A stretch of 64,000 nt of DNA, taken from positions 1,674,001 to 1,738,000 of the forward strand of contig NZ_CP118976.1 in NCBI RefSeq assembly GCF_029024945.1, written 5' to 3'. The notes under the pieces are model-generated. The model ran no database searches. It was not told the origin of the DNA and was given only the letters and a program-made list of their open reading frames with translations. Source of the stretch: Staphylococcus succinus. Its GTDB lineage: Bacteria > Bacillota > Bacilli > Staphylococcales > Staphylococcaceae. A program made the translations under genes and the position numbers. Numbering within the stretch: the stretch's first letter is position 1; each line of letters starts with the position of its first letter. Positions 54,805 through 63,819 of this stretch are shown in pieces.

Positions 54805-55285
54805 TGTTAAAATACGCCTCCAATTCAGCTTCATTTAAAAATTTCTCTACACGTTCTGTAAATAACTTACCCTCAAAATGGTCAATCATATGTAATATCA
54901 TGCGAGCAATATCATCATATGCAGTCATTTCTACTTCATTACCTTTTTTATCATTGCTTTTTATTACAATCATTTTACTGCGTGTTACTTCACCGAAAAC
55001 ATCCGGAATACTAATAGACCCTTCAAGGTCCGTAACTTTTTCATCGGATTCACTTATCAATTGAGGATTTATCAGTTGTAACAAGCCATCCGCTTCCATA
55101 TCAATGATCGCTACTTTTTGTGCAATGCCAATTTGTGGAGCGCATAAAGCTGATGCCTCGACGTCATACATTGTATCTTCTAAATCGAGTAACAATTGTT
55201 CTAATTGCTTATCAAATATTGTGACTTCAGGAATAGATTTTTTTAGAATTGGGTGTTGACTTGCAACAAGCTGTTTTATCGTCAT
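54797..55285 (-). CDS. Degenerate peptide deformylase-like protein
   Basis: A 162-residue protein of deformylase fold. The first motif remains (ASALCAPQIGI, 44-54). The second is EGSISIP, with Ser90 in place of the metal-binding Cys of EGCLS. The third is H132-M-I-D-H136, with Met133 in place of the catalytic Glu of HExDH. Both changes should abolish deformylase activity. S. aureus has a similar degenerate copy at this locus and an active def elsewhere. It stands directly before fmt, the usual partner of def. The remaining function is unknown. Confidence 0.9.
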   Translation of the reverse strand: MTIKQLVASQHPILKKSIPEVTIFDKQLEQLLLDLEDTMYDVEASALCAPQIGIAQKVAIIDMEADGLLQLINPQLISESDEKVTDLEGSISIPDVFGEVTRSKMIVIKSNDKKGNEVEMTAYDDIARMILHMIDHFEGKLFTERVEKFLNEAELEAYFNNE

Positions 55286-55436
55286 ACTATTTTCTCCTTA
55301 GAAAATTTCATCATATCATTATAACTTATTTTATATGAAAATGCACCATGCTTCACATAAAAGTATCAATCTATCTAAGCTCATAATCCAATTATATGCT
55401 TAGTGAAGCTTCTAATTTATTTGAAATTAAAAAATT

Positions 55437-55476
55437 AAAGAAGATGAATCTCAATGAATTGAGACTCATCTTCTTT
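55437..55476. terminator. Terminator between the deformylase-like gene and the GNAT gene
   Basis: AAAGAAGATGA with inner TCTCAA (from 55437) pairs with TTGAGA and TCATCTTCTTT (to 55476), with one mismatch. It lies about 50 bases past the acetyltransferase stop and ends that minus-strand transcript; the plus strand also has a T-rich end. Confidence 0.75.
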
Positions 55477-55526
55477 ATAGTTCTAACTATTTGAAGGCTT
55501 ATTTAACTCCACCTACTTGCTTTGGT

Positions 55527-56216
55527 TTATATGGAAAGCTTATTCAATTGTTTCTCTGATTCATCAAAGTTATTTTCATTTAGCCATTCTTCATAATTGT
55601 GTTTGATGTCTTGCCATTCGCTTTCAATAATGGACAACCAACATGTATCTCTATTTCTATTTTTATATATTAAGTGGTTTCTAAATGTTCCTTCATATTT
55701 GAACCCTAACCTTTGTGCTGCTTTTTTTGAAGGCTCATTGAGTGCATCACATTTCCATTCATACCTACGATATCCTAATGTATCAAATATGTAGGATGCC
55801 AACAAATAATGTACTTCTGTAGCAATGCGTGTTCGTTTTAATACATTTGCATAATGGATATGCCCCACTTCAATAGAACCTTTTTGAGGGTCTATTCTTA
55901 ATAAGGCGATTATACCTATTGCTTCATTATTGTTCTTATTTATGATTGAAAAAAAGTATGGGTCTTTTGAACTTATTCTATTATTTATATACTGCTGAAA
56001 TTGTTTATAATCTGTGATTTGATCATCTGGTAAATATGTCCAATTGGGAGCATCTTCCGGCTCACTAAAATGCCGAAACAAATCATCAGTATGATTTGAG
56101 GATAATTTTTCTAAACGACAGTAGTTCCCATCTAACGTTGTTATATTAGGCAAGGAGGGTTTTTCAAAATGCGTTATTTGATCTCCAATAGGCTGATTAA
56201 ATTCATTAAATCTCAT
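55527..56216 (-). CDS. GNAT-family N-acetyltransferase (RimJ/RimL type)
   Basis: The 229-residue protein has an N-terminal region to about 45 and a GNAT domain (about 45-195) with AIGIIALLRIDPQKGSIEVGH, the acetyl-CoA region LKRTRIATEVHYLL and ALNEPSKKAAQRLGFKYEGT, the conserved Asn and GF of the RimJ family. Relatives acetylate ribosomal protein N-termini or small molecules and some antibiotics. It belongs to the accessory block between the deformylase-like gene and priA; the substrate is unknown. Confidence 0.88.
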   Translation of the reverse strand: MRFNEFNQPIGDQITHFEKPSLPNITTLDGNYCRLEKLSSNHTDDLFRHFSEPEDAPNWTYLPDDQITDYKQFQQYINNRISSKDPYFFSIINKNNNEAIGIIALLRIDPQKGSIEVGHIHYANVLKRTRIATEVHYLLASYIFDTLGYRRYEWKCDALNEPSKKAAQRLGFKYEGTFRNHLIYKNRNRDTCWLSIIESEWQDIKHNYEEWLNENNFDESEKQLNKLSI

Positions 56217-56306
56217 TTATCTATCACTCCCATATATTTCAGTATCATTTTTAAATCAATCACTTTAACATAACATTATAAAATACACAATTAACTTTCG
56301 CAATAT

Positions 56307-56501
56307 TCAGACAATATCCTCGGAGGTCGTGTTAAAAAACTCTGCTAATATCTTAGCCTCATCATTGCCTAATTTTAATTCATTTGTTTCTATGCGCTCT
56401 ATTTTTTCGGGACTCAAATTCGTTTTATACAATGACGCTAGACGATTTGATAATTCTTCAATACTTAAGCCTGTTGCTTCTCTATTACTTAATAAACTCA
56501 T
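56307..56501 (-). CDS. Small helix-turn-helix protein, XRE/Cro-like
   Basis: A 64-residue protein in which GLSIEELSNRLASLYKTN and SPEKIERIETNELKLGN fit the first helices of the Cro/C1 fold, followed by EAKILAEFFNTTSEDIV, a typical end. AAGGGG lies eight bases before ATG 56501; an ATG two codons upstream (56507) is too close. It may be a regulator of neighbouring accessory genes. Small size makes the call moderate. Confidence 0.6.
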   Translation of the reverse strand: MSLLSNREATGLSIEELSNRLASLYKTNLSPEKIERIETNELKLGNDEAKILAEFFNTTSEDIV

Positions 56502-56507
56502 AGGCAT

Positions 56508-56956
56508 AACCCCTTACGCAATAAATTTACTTGATGAACGTTAGTGATCCATCAATGTATACATAACTCACTTAGTAATATCGCTACATTATCAATAACT
56601 TAAATAAATATGATTAAAATTTATATTGGACTCGTTACTATTTAATATAACTGCAATATGTATTAAATGCAAATTTAAATTGGATATTTTTTTTATAAAT
56701 TCGTATATTTTTCTAACAATTCCTATGGTTTTAGTATATTTTATGATTGACTTAATCCATACCAAACTGTCAATATTCCCATCGTTTGACTATTCACAGC
56801 AGCATTGGGATAATAAAGGTATAATCAACTAGAATGAAGTATTTTATTATTTTACCGCATTACAGTTTAAATTTAAGCACTGTGATATAGTGTCAAATTT
56901 AATCTATAGTCAATAAGCAATCTTTATATTTTATCTATAATTAAGGAGGAAAGACG
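56508..56956. other. Intergenic region upstream of the TM2 gene
   Basis: About 450 bases, very AT-rich, without a supported gene. A frame at 56626-56832 starts with TTG without a ribosome binding site and is not accepted. TTGATG and CATCAA at about 56532-56556 form an inverted repeat upstream of the small HTH gene and could be an operator. Nothing else is seen. Confidence 0.4.
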
Positions 56957-57160
56957 ATGGAAGTAAATAAAATCATTTATATTTTACTAGCTTTTTTCTT
57001 AGGTAGTTTTGGCGTGCATAAATTTTATGCTGGCAAAAATATGCAAGGTCTCTTACACATATTATTTTGTTGGACAGCGATTCCTCACATCTTAGCTATC
57101 ATTAGTGGTGTTTTAGTGGCATTTAAACCTGCTGATTCAAACGGTAATGTAACACTTTAA
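56957..57160 (+). CDS. TM2-domain membrane protein
   Basis: A 67-residue protein with two membrane helices and the TM2 signature: LAFFLGSFGVHKFYAGK in the first part, then LLHILFCWTAIPHILAIISG. TM2 proteins are small, of unknown function, and widespread in Firmicutes. AAGGAGG precedes the ATG by nine bases. It stands alone on the plus strand and ends at a perfect palindromic terminator. Confidence 0.9.
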   Translation: MEVNKIIYILLAFFLGSFGVHKFYAGKNMQGLLHILFCWTAIPHILAIISGVLVAFKPADSNGNVTL

Positions 57161-57224
57161 CTATTAGCCATATAAAATTCAACAGTTATCAAGCATGCCT
57201 TATGTTATGCAAAGATTTATATAG

Positions 57225-57264
57225 AAAGCACCAATCTATGAATGCATTCATAGATTGGTGCTTT
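57225..57264. terminator. Perfect 40-base palindrome, terminator between TM2 gene and lipase
   Basis: The 40 bases 57225-57264 are a perfect palindrome, AAAGCACCAATCTATGAATG and its reverse complement. It lies between the two convergent genes with T and A at its ends, consistent with a bidirectional terminator. Confidence 0.8.
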
Positions 57265-57296
57265 TGAAGTGTTATATCTTTTTTATAAAAATACTT

Positions 57297-57929
57297 TTAA
57301 TTTGTGTTTTCTCCGCCACCATTTAGTCCCTCTTTAATGTATCCCTTAACTTGAGAATTAACGAGTAGACTTAAATGATCAATACCTGTTAATCGAATGT
57401 TTTTACCACCATATAACCTTGAAAGACTTGGAGCTACTATACCGTCTGTCAAACTATAAATAGATGTATAAAGTATTTTATCATTAGGATCCGTACCAGG
57501 TAATGCTTGGTTTGTCGTTAGACCATTAGCACCACCTAGTGTTACTACGTTATCCACTTTATTTCCTCCACCTAAATTTTTTATGTAATATAATGTATTT
57601 GCTCCACCCATACTATGAGCTACGATATCCACTTTTTGGGCACCTGTTCTTTGTAAAACACTGTCAATGTAACGTTTTAATTGTGGGCCATTAGTGATAT
57701 TAGAACCTTGTTTATTATAAAATTCAACACCATAAAATTGATTACTATTCCATCCTTGTGAAGCTAAGTATCTCTCTATACTATAAAAATTACTAGCGGT
57801 ACCTCCAATTCCATGTACAAAAACAACTGAGTTATGTTGTTCAGCAGCTTGAACGGTATTTCCTTTATTTATAGGAAGTGCAATTGCAAAAACAACAACT
57901 AATAATATTGACAACAAAACTTTTTTCAT
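57297..57929 (-). CDS. Secreted small lipase, family I.4 (Bacillus LipA type)
   Basis: A 210-residue prelipase with signal peptide KKVLLSILLVVVFAIALP and mature start near AAEQHN. The mature part closely resembles B. subtilis LipA: VHGIGGTASNF oxyanion region, AHSMGG with Ser106 (Ala in place of the first Gly of the usual GxSxG), Asp162 and His185. The spacings (56 and 23) equal those of B. subtilis LipA (77, 133, 156). YIKNLGGGNKV and the GGGENTN end are also shared. Usual staphylococcal lipases are about 680-residue family I.6 enzymes, so this is a different type. AGGGGG precedes ATG 57929. Confidence 0.93.
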   Translation of the reverse strand: MKKVLLSILLVVVFAIALPINKGNTVQAAEQHNSVVFVHGIGGTASNFYSIERYLASQGWNSNQFYGVEFYNKQGSNITNGPQLKRYIDSVLQRTGAQKVDIVAHSMGGANTLYYIKNLGGGNKVDNVVTLGGANGLTTNQALPGTDPNDKILYTSIYSLTDGIVAPSLSRLYGGKNIRLTGIDHLSLLVNSQVKGYIKEGLNGGGENTN

Positions 57930-57968
57930 TAAATATCCCCCTAAATTATATATCTTATAAATTAACAT

Positions 57969-58315
57969 ATTTTAATATTACAACAATTATTTCATTAAAT
58001 ATATAAAAATTTTTAGTTTTATAAAATTATAATTCTTTGATGTGCTTTTGTAACAACAATAAATATTTCAAATCTCGTAACAAAAAATATACGTCGTATA
58101 AATTTTCATAATTTATACGACGCAGTTATCTTAATATTTACTTTTATTCACCGATTATTTGTTCATGTATCTATCACTTCACCTGTGTAATCAAAACACG
58201 ATACACAATCATTTCAGCAAATGAAGTACAGTCCTTTCTTGGAACCTACTAACCTTTTATCTAAAAATAACTTTTCACTATAATCATTATATGTTCAAAT
58301 TGAATAGATAGGGAT
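57969..58315. other. Intergenic region between the lipase and the SdpI-like gene
   Basis: About 345 bases between divergent genes, AT-rich. It holds a strong hairpin at 58092-58122 (see separate entry). Otherwise it should contain the two promoters, which are not clear enough to name. Confidence 0.4.
58092..58122 (-). terminator. Isolated hairpin with U-tract on the minus strand
   Basis: CGTCGTATAAATT pairs with AATTTATACGACG around a short loop. On the minus strand the sequence then reads GTATATTTTTTG, like an intrinsic terminator. No minus-strand gene lies immediately upstream; it could end transcripts that read antisense across the SdpI-like gene from the DUF418 gene, or a small RNA. Confidence 0.5.
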
Positions 58316-58675
58316 GTGATATATATTATTCTATTTATAGTAGTGTTGATTAATATGATGATTTCTACAATTTACGAAAAACATCATAAATTATTAACTG
58401 AACACAGGAATTTATTATTAGGTTATAGAACACCTCGTGCCTTAAAAAATGAGCAAAACTGGTGTGTAGCACAAAATGAATTTATAAAATATAGTAAATT
58501 ATTTAATCGTTACTTTATATATGTAGGAACGATATGGCTAATAATTGATCTTATTGTAAACTTAAAAGCTATGTCTATGATTCTACAATTCGTTAGTCTG
58601 ATTCTGTTAATTTTGCTTATAATCTTTTTTACAGAAAAGAATATTAAAGCATTCGAAGAATCACAAAAAACTTAA
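58316..58675 (+). CDS. SdpI/YhfL-like membrane protein
   Basis: A 119-residue protein with helices at about 2-17, 64-80 and 88-107 and the family motif LGYRTPRALKNEQNWCVAQ (about 34-52). SdpI of B. subtilis gives immunity to the SdpC toxin; most relatives are uncharacterised. The start is uncertain: GTG 58316 has a ribosome site too close, and ATG 58352 is an alternative that would cut the first helix. A weak terminator (58689-58717) follows. Confidence 0.8.
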   Translation: MIYIILFIVVLINMMISTIYEKHHKLLTEHRNLLLGYRTPRALKNEQNWCVAQNEFIKYSKLFNRYFIYVGTIWLIIDLIVNLKAMSMILQFVSLILLILLIIFFTEKNIKAFEESQKT

Positions 58676-58790
58676 AGCATGTTTTATCATTGTCACACCT
58701 CTTCAAAAGATGACAATTTTCTTATTGTAATTTGCAACATGATATATAATATAGACGACAGACGCCAATATTATTACTCGAATATTAAAA

Positions 58791-59816
58791 TTATTTTTTA
58801 ATTATACTAAACAGCTTCCAATAAGTTCCTAAACGCCAAATATATTCCAATGGTCCATATTCAAAGTATTTCAACCACCACGCACTGAATATCAATTGAA
58901 AAATATAGACCGTAATACAAATCCATAAAGTATCTATATAATCTATACGCCCATTACCTATAAGTAATATCGCTAAGTATATTAATAAAGTCTGTCCTAT
59001 ATAATTTGTAAGTGCCATTCTCCCATATAGTTGCAATGGGCATAAGATTCTGCGCAAAATTTGAACTCTAACACTTAACAATAATAAAGAGACATAAAAT
59101 AATGCTATAAATGGACTAGTAATAATTATTAAATGTTCATAAATAGCTTTATCTTGAATAAAGTTATTTATTACTTCCTTACTTAAAGCACCATCTATAA
59201 ATTTATAATTTGGAAATACATAAAACTTACTTAACATAATCCAACTGGCTAGTGATAATAAACCAGATACGCTCATTAATACCACTAACACTTTATTTTT
59301 TACATTGTCAAAAATATTAAATTGTCCTGCTGTAAGCCCCAATATAAAGTATGGAATCGGTAATAACGTTTTATTTCCTATATATAAACACAAACCTAGC
59401 AAAATTAACCCCACACTTAAATTTATATATTTATTTAAATAATAACTTGGTATTAATAATAGCCCCATGATTGAATATAACAATAACGCTTCCCCTGGCT
59501 GAAGTAATTGATGCACAATACCGAAACCCGCTAAAATAACTAGTCGCCTTATAAAAACTATAGTACTATTTAATTCTTTAGCTTTACTATTTCGAATAAA
59601 TATATAAAAACCCATTCCAAACAAGAATGAAAAAATTGTGAAGAATTTACTTTCAATAAAAAAATCAAGAAACTTTAAATAATTAGCTTGTTCATGATTG
59701 ATGGGTATTGGTAAATGAAATATAGTAATTATATTCGTAAGCATGATACCAAGTAAGGCAAATCCTCTCATATAATCTAATTCTAAAATTCGTTTACGCC
59801 TCGTATCTAATGCCAT
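58791..59816 (-). CDS. DUF418-family membrane protein
   Basis: A 341-residue protein with about nine or ten membrane helices. The N-terminus RRKRILELDYMRGFALLGIM is the DUF418 start, and the C-terminal DUF418 domain has LYGRMALTNYIGQTLL and YGPLEYIWRLGTYWKL. Members such as B. subtilis YeiB-like proteins resemble acyltransferase-3 membrane proteins; the function is unknown. AAGGAG lies before the ATG. Confidence 0.9.
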   Translation of the reverse strand: MALDTRRKRILELDYMRGFALLGIMLTNIITIFHLPIPINHEQANYLKFLDFFIESKFFTIFSFLFGMGFYIFIRNSKAKELNSTIVFIRRLVILAGFGIVHQLLQPGEALLLYSIMGLLLIPSYYLNKYINLSVGLILLGLCLYIGNKTLLPIPYFILGLTAGQFNIFDNVKNKVLVVLMSVSGLLSLASWIMLSKFYVFPNYKFIDGALSKEVINNFIQDKAIYEHLIIITSPFIALFYVSLLLLSVRVQILRRILCPLQLYGRMALTNYIGQTLLIYLAILLIGNGRIDYIDTLWICITVYIFQLIFSAWWLKYFEYGPLEYIWRLGTYWKLFSIIKK

Positions 59817-60014
59817 GATAATCTCCTTAATAATATTTTTTCTTTGATACTAAAATAATATTATCAGAAAAAAACGCTTTTACATCTTACATTCTTGTCA
59901 CTTGTTTTATAATCACTTCCGTAACAGTACTTAACCTTAAATATATTAAAAAGCCCCAACAATGTTAGTTAAACAATTTTTGAAAACAACTACTATGATA
60001 TACACACATATAAT

Positions 60015-60078
60015 AAAAAAGGGCAAATAGTTAATTAAGAAGTTAGAAAACATTCCCAATTAAACCATCTGCCCTTTT
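60015..60078 (-). terminator. Terminator after priA
   Basis: AAAAGGGCA and TGCCCTTTT close a long imperfect hairpin (60015-60078) with further pairing inside (GTTTAATT/AATTAAC on the minus strand) and a U-tract. It begins about 73 bases past the priA stop. Confidence 0.65.
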
Positions 60079-60150
60079 CTCTCCTGTAGTTCATGTTAAT
60101 AATCTCTATTGTCACTGTGACGACTATAATCAAGCCACTTAAGCACTTTT

Positions 60151-62559
60151 TTACATCATCATTTGTGGGTTAATATCTATTCTTAATGATAATTTATCTT
60201 TTAAGTACAAATCATGATAATAATCATCTAAATATTTCAACGCCTCGTGTAACGCAGGTTCATTTTTATATTTAACTAGGATTTGAAAGCGATACTCGTT
60301 ATTTATTCTTGATAATGCTGCTGGTGATGGCCCTAGTACTAGTGCTTTCTCTGTTAGATGTTGTAACAAAACTTTATGAATATGTTTAGAAGCTTCCATA
60401 ACTTTTTTCATATCTTTATGTGCAATGGTAAAGTTAATCATAAAGAAATAAGGTGGATATTTACCTATTTTTCTGTAATTCATTTCTTTTTGAAAAAAAG
60501 CAGTATAGTCATTATCTTGAACATCTTTAATTGCATAATGTTCTGGATTGTAGGTTTGTATAATGACTTCTCCTTCTTTCTCATGACGTCCTGCACGACC
60601 TGCAACTTGTGTTAGCAATTGATATGTACGCTCACTTGCTCTAAAGTCAGGTAGATTTAACATCGTATCTGCATTCAAGACACCCACAAGCGTGATATTG
60701 GGAAAATCTAATCCTTTGGCAATCATTTGAGTACCTAATAAAATATCCCCTTTACCAGCACCAAAATCATCTAATAATTTTTCATGTGCGCCTTTTCTAG
60801 ATGTTGTATCTACATCCATACGGATAATACGCGCTTCTTGAAACGCCTCTTGTAAAAGCTCTTCCACACGTTGCGTACCAGTACCTACTTGTCTGATATG
60901 CTCACTTTCACAGCTTGGACATTTATTAGGAGGTGTTTCCCGATGGCCACAATAGTGGCATTTTAATTGATCGGTTGATTTATGGTACGTCAATGAGATG
61001 TCACAGTTTGGACATTGTGGCACATGTCCGCAATCACGGCACAACATAAACGAGGCATAACCACGACGATTTAAAAACAATACAATTTGTTCTTTGCGAT
61101 CTAATCGTTGTTGAATTGCTTCTCGTAATTGTCCTGAAAACATAGACCGGTTACCTGCACTCAACTCGGCTCTCATGTCGACAATTTCTATTTCTGGCAT
61201 CGCCTGTTGATTCACTCTATGTGGTAAAGATAATAATTCATAAACACCTTTATCTGCTCTTGCATAGCTCTCTAAACTTGGCGTCGCACTTCCTAATATC
61301 AACGGACAATCGTGATACTGACTACGCCATTGTGCAATATCTCTAGCGTGATATCTTGGATAGTCTTCTTGCTTATATGAAGATTCATGTTCTTCATCAA
61401 TAATAATCATTCCTAAATCTTTAAATGGTGCAAATACACTTGACCGTGCGCCAACGCTTACGCGTGCTTTACCATCTCTTATCTTTTGCCATTCATCATA
61501 CCGCTCACCTTTGGATAAACCAGAATGTAATACTGCAACCTCATCACCAAATCGACGTTTAAATCTCAATACCATTTGCGGCGTAAGTGCTATTTCCGGT
61601 ACGAGCATCATCGCTTGTCTATCTAGATTTAATACTTCCTCGATTGTTTGTAAATAAACTTCGGTCTTTCCCGAACCTGTAACACCATGTAATAGAAATG
61701 TCCGTTGTTCATGCGTTTTGATGGTTTCTAAAATTGCATCAAAAGCTTGTTGTTGTTCAGATGTAAGTAGTTGCTTTTCATCTTTTTCAAAAACTCGTGT
61801 TTCAAATGGGTCGCGTTCTACGATCGCATCATATTTCTCTATATAAGCTTTACGTGTTAATGTATCTACACTTGATTTTGAGAATCCCATTTCTTCTATA
61901 TGTTTTAACATTACTGTATGATGACGTTCATCAACTAAATAGGCATATAAATCATATTGCTTAGGTGACTTTTCTAACGACCCTAAAACGGCGTCATAAT
62001 CAAAGTCTTCAATCACTCTCACCGCACGTTGTTTCTTTTTACTGAGCTTTTGAGAAAGTATAGTAACTTCCTCAATTGCACCATTTTTTAATAGTGGTGC
62101 TATGGTGGCTAAATCGTCATTTTGTTGTGCTGTTTTATATAAATAATGACCTTCTTCATTAAATCTTCGTTGCAATTGTAATGGAACAGCTTCCGAATCT
62201 ACCACAGAAAAAACTTTTGTATACTTCGCTTTGATTGCACTCGGTAACATAACTTCCAACATTGAAATACGTTTGGTAACAAAATAATTATTATACCAAT
62301 CTGTTAATTCAATAAGTTCTTGGGTCAACTCTGGCTTGATATCTTGAATTTCTTTGATTTCTTTTAATTTCGATATATCTATACTATTATCTGGCTGTTC
62401 TGTAATCACCATGACATAACCTTGTATCGTCCTATGGCCAAAAGGAACCACTACACGCATACCTACTTGTATCATTGATTGCAATCTAGAAGGAATGATA
62501 TAGTCAAAGGTGAAATCTACACTCTTAGAAGGTATATCAACAATTACTTTTGCTATCAT
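60151..62559 (-). CDS. priA: Primosomal helicase PriA
   Basis: PriA reloads the replication machinery at collapsed forks. The 802-residue protein has the N-terminal DNA-binding domain (about 1-200), Walker A LLHGVTGSGKTEVYLQ, DEEH in IIIDEEHESSYKQ, the zinc-binding cysteines CRDCGHVPQCPNC and CHYCGH, CPSCES (about 515-555), and QVAGRAGRHEKEG. It starts one base after the coaBC stop region. Confidence 0.97.
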   Translation of the reverse strand: MIAKVIVDIPSKSVDFTFDYIIPSRLQSMIQVGMRVVVPFGHRTIQGYVMVITEQPDNSIDISKLKEIKEIQDIKPELTQELIELTDWYNNYFVTKRISMLEVMLPSAIKAKYTKVFSVVDSEAVPLQLQRRFNEEGHYLYKTAQQNDDLATIAPLLKNGAIEEVTILSQKLSKKKQRAVRVIEDFDYDAVLGSLEKSPKQYDLYAYLVDERHHTVMLKHIEEMGFSKSSVDTLTRKAYIEKYDAIVERDPFETRVFEKDEKQLLTSEQQQAFDAILETIKTHEQRTFLLHGVTGSGKTEVYLQTIEEVLNLDRQAMMLVPEIALTPQMVLRFKRRFGDEVAVLHSGLSKGERYDEWQKIRDGKARVSVGARSSVFAPFKDLGMIIIDEEHESSYKQEDYPRYHARDIAQWRSQYHDCPLILGSATPSLESYARADKGVYELLSLPHRVNQQAMPEIEIVDMRAELSAGNRSMFSGQLREAIQQRLDRKEQIVLFLNRRGYASFMLCRDCGHVPQCPNCDISLTYHKSTDQLKCHYCGHRETPPNKCPSCESEHIRQVGTGTQRVEELLQEAFQEARIIRMDVDTTSRKGAHEKLLDDFGAGKGDILLGTQMIAKGLDFPNITLVGVLNADTMLNLPDFRASERTYQLLTQVAGRAGRHEKEGEVIIQTYNPEHYAIKDVQDNDYTAFFQKEMNYRKIGKYPPYFFMINFTIAHKDMKKVMEASKHIHKVLLQHLTEKALVLGPSPAALSRINNEYRFQILVKYKNEPALHEALKYLDDYYHDLYLKDKLSLRIDINPQMMM

Positions 62560-62560
62560 T

Positions 62561-63769
62561 TTATTGCCACCTATTTTCTAAACTGTCTAGTATACGCTCC
62601 GCTAAAATGACTTTCTTGGCTTTACCTAAATGCGTCTCATTACCATTTTCAAAGTACATCGTATAGTCATTGTCATCCGAACTAAACCCTATTGTACGAT
62701 CACCTACATTATTAGCAATAATGACATCTGCATTTTTATGTTTTAATTTTTGTTGCGCATACGTTTCGATGTTTTGTGTCTCTGCAGCAAAGCCTACTAA
62801 AAATTGACTGGTCTTGTGTTCACCTAAATACTTCAAAATATCAGGTGTACGTTTAAACGTAACAGATAATGTTCCATCTTGTTTTTTCAATTTATGGTCC
62901 AATGTTTCTACAGGGGCATAATCTGATACTGCAGCAGCTTTGAATATGATATCCTGTGTTTCAAAACGGTTTTTAACTACTTTAAACATTTCTTCTGCGC
63001 TAGTAACTTGAATCGTATCTACATTTTCTGGAGGCGCGATATTTGTTGGACCTGAAACCAAAGTTACTATTGCTCCTCGTTTCTCTAAAGACTCAGCTAA
63101 AGCATACCCCATTTTTCCAGAGGAACGATTTGACAAGTATCTAACTGGATCTAACTCTTCGATAGTTGGGCCAGCTGTAACTAAAGCATGCACACCTTCA
63201 AATCGACTTTCTTTTGTAGTTTGATTCTGTTGCATGTCCTTGAAAAATAAATTTAATCTTTCTACAATTTGCAAAGGCTCTTCCATACGACCTTTTGCAA
63301 CGTATCCACATGCTAAATAACCTTCACCTGGTTCAAGAAAATAATAACCATCTGAACGTAATGTGGCCATGTTTTGCTGCGTTCTATTATTCTCGTACAT
63401 ATGCACATTCATTGCTGGTGCAACAAATTTGGGCGTTTCTGTAGCTATTAATGTTGAAGTCACCATGTCATCAGCAATACCATGTGCTAATTTAGCAATT
63501 GTATTGGCAGTCGCTGGCGCAACTACAATTGCATCTGCCCAGTCCCCTAATGCAACATGTTGTATTTCTTTAGGGTTTTGTTCAATAAATGTACTTGTAT
63601 ATACGGGATTTCTTCCTATCGCCTGAAAAGCTAAAGGGGTTACAAATTCTTGTGCATGATCTGTAAGCATAACGCTCACATCATATCCAGCTTGCGTTAA
63701 TTTACTCGTTAAATCGATGGCTTTATATGCAGCTATACCGCCTGTTACAGCAAGTAAGATTCGTTTCAT
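62561..63769 (-). CDS. coaBC: Phosphopantothenoylcysteine decarboxylase/synthetase
   Basis: Bifunctional CoA-pathway enzyme. The N-terminal CoaC domain (about 1-190) uses FMN and has TGGIAAYKA, the catalytic His region NPKEIQHVALGDWAD and PAMNVHMYENNRT. The C-terminal CoaB domain has VTAGPTIEELDPVRYLSNRS, GKMGYALAE and the CTP-binding KLKKQDGT region. It precedes priA as in S. aureus, and in that species follows rpoZ and gmk. Confidence 0.97.
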   Translation of the reverse strand: MKRILLAVTGGIAAYKAIDLTSKLTQAGYDVSVMLTDHAQEFVTPLAFQAIGRNPVYTSTFIEQNPKEIQHVALGDWADAIVVAPATANTIAKLAHGIADDMVTSTLIATETPKFVAPAMNVHMYENNRTQQNMATLRSDGYYFLEPGEGYLACGYVAKGRMEEPLQIVERLNLFFKDMQQNQTTKESRFEGVHALVTAGPTIEELDPVRYLSNRSSGKMGYALAESLEKRGAIVTLVSGPTNIAPPENVDTIQVTSAEEMFKVVKNRFETQDIIFKAAAVSDYAPVETLDHKLKKQDGTLSVTFKRTPDILKYLGEHKTSQFLVGFAAETQNIETYAQQKLKHKNADVIIANNVGDRTIGFSSDDNDYTMYFENGNETHLGKAKKVILAERILDSLENRWQ

Positions 63770-63803
63770 TATAATTTACCTCCAGATAGTTTAAACGTGA
63801 CTG

Positions 63804-63819
63804 GTTATTACGTAATAAC
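63804..63819. promoter_or_regulatory. Perfect 16-base palindrome upstream of coaBC
   Basis: GTTATTACGTAATAAC (63804-63819) is a perfect palindrome about 35 bases before the coaBC start. It could be a protein operator or a short hairpin in the leader. The binding factor is unknown. Confidence 0.45.

Noticed and set aside
56626..56832. Plus-strand 68-residue frame with hydrophobic stretches before the TM2 gene
   Set aside because: It starts with TTG, has no ribosome binding site and shows no recognisable family; it fits an AT-rich spacer by chance.
60015..60078. Inverted repeat resembling insertion-sequence ends after priA
   Set aside because: There is no transposase or target duplication, and the U-tract and position fit a terminator of priA.
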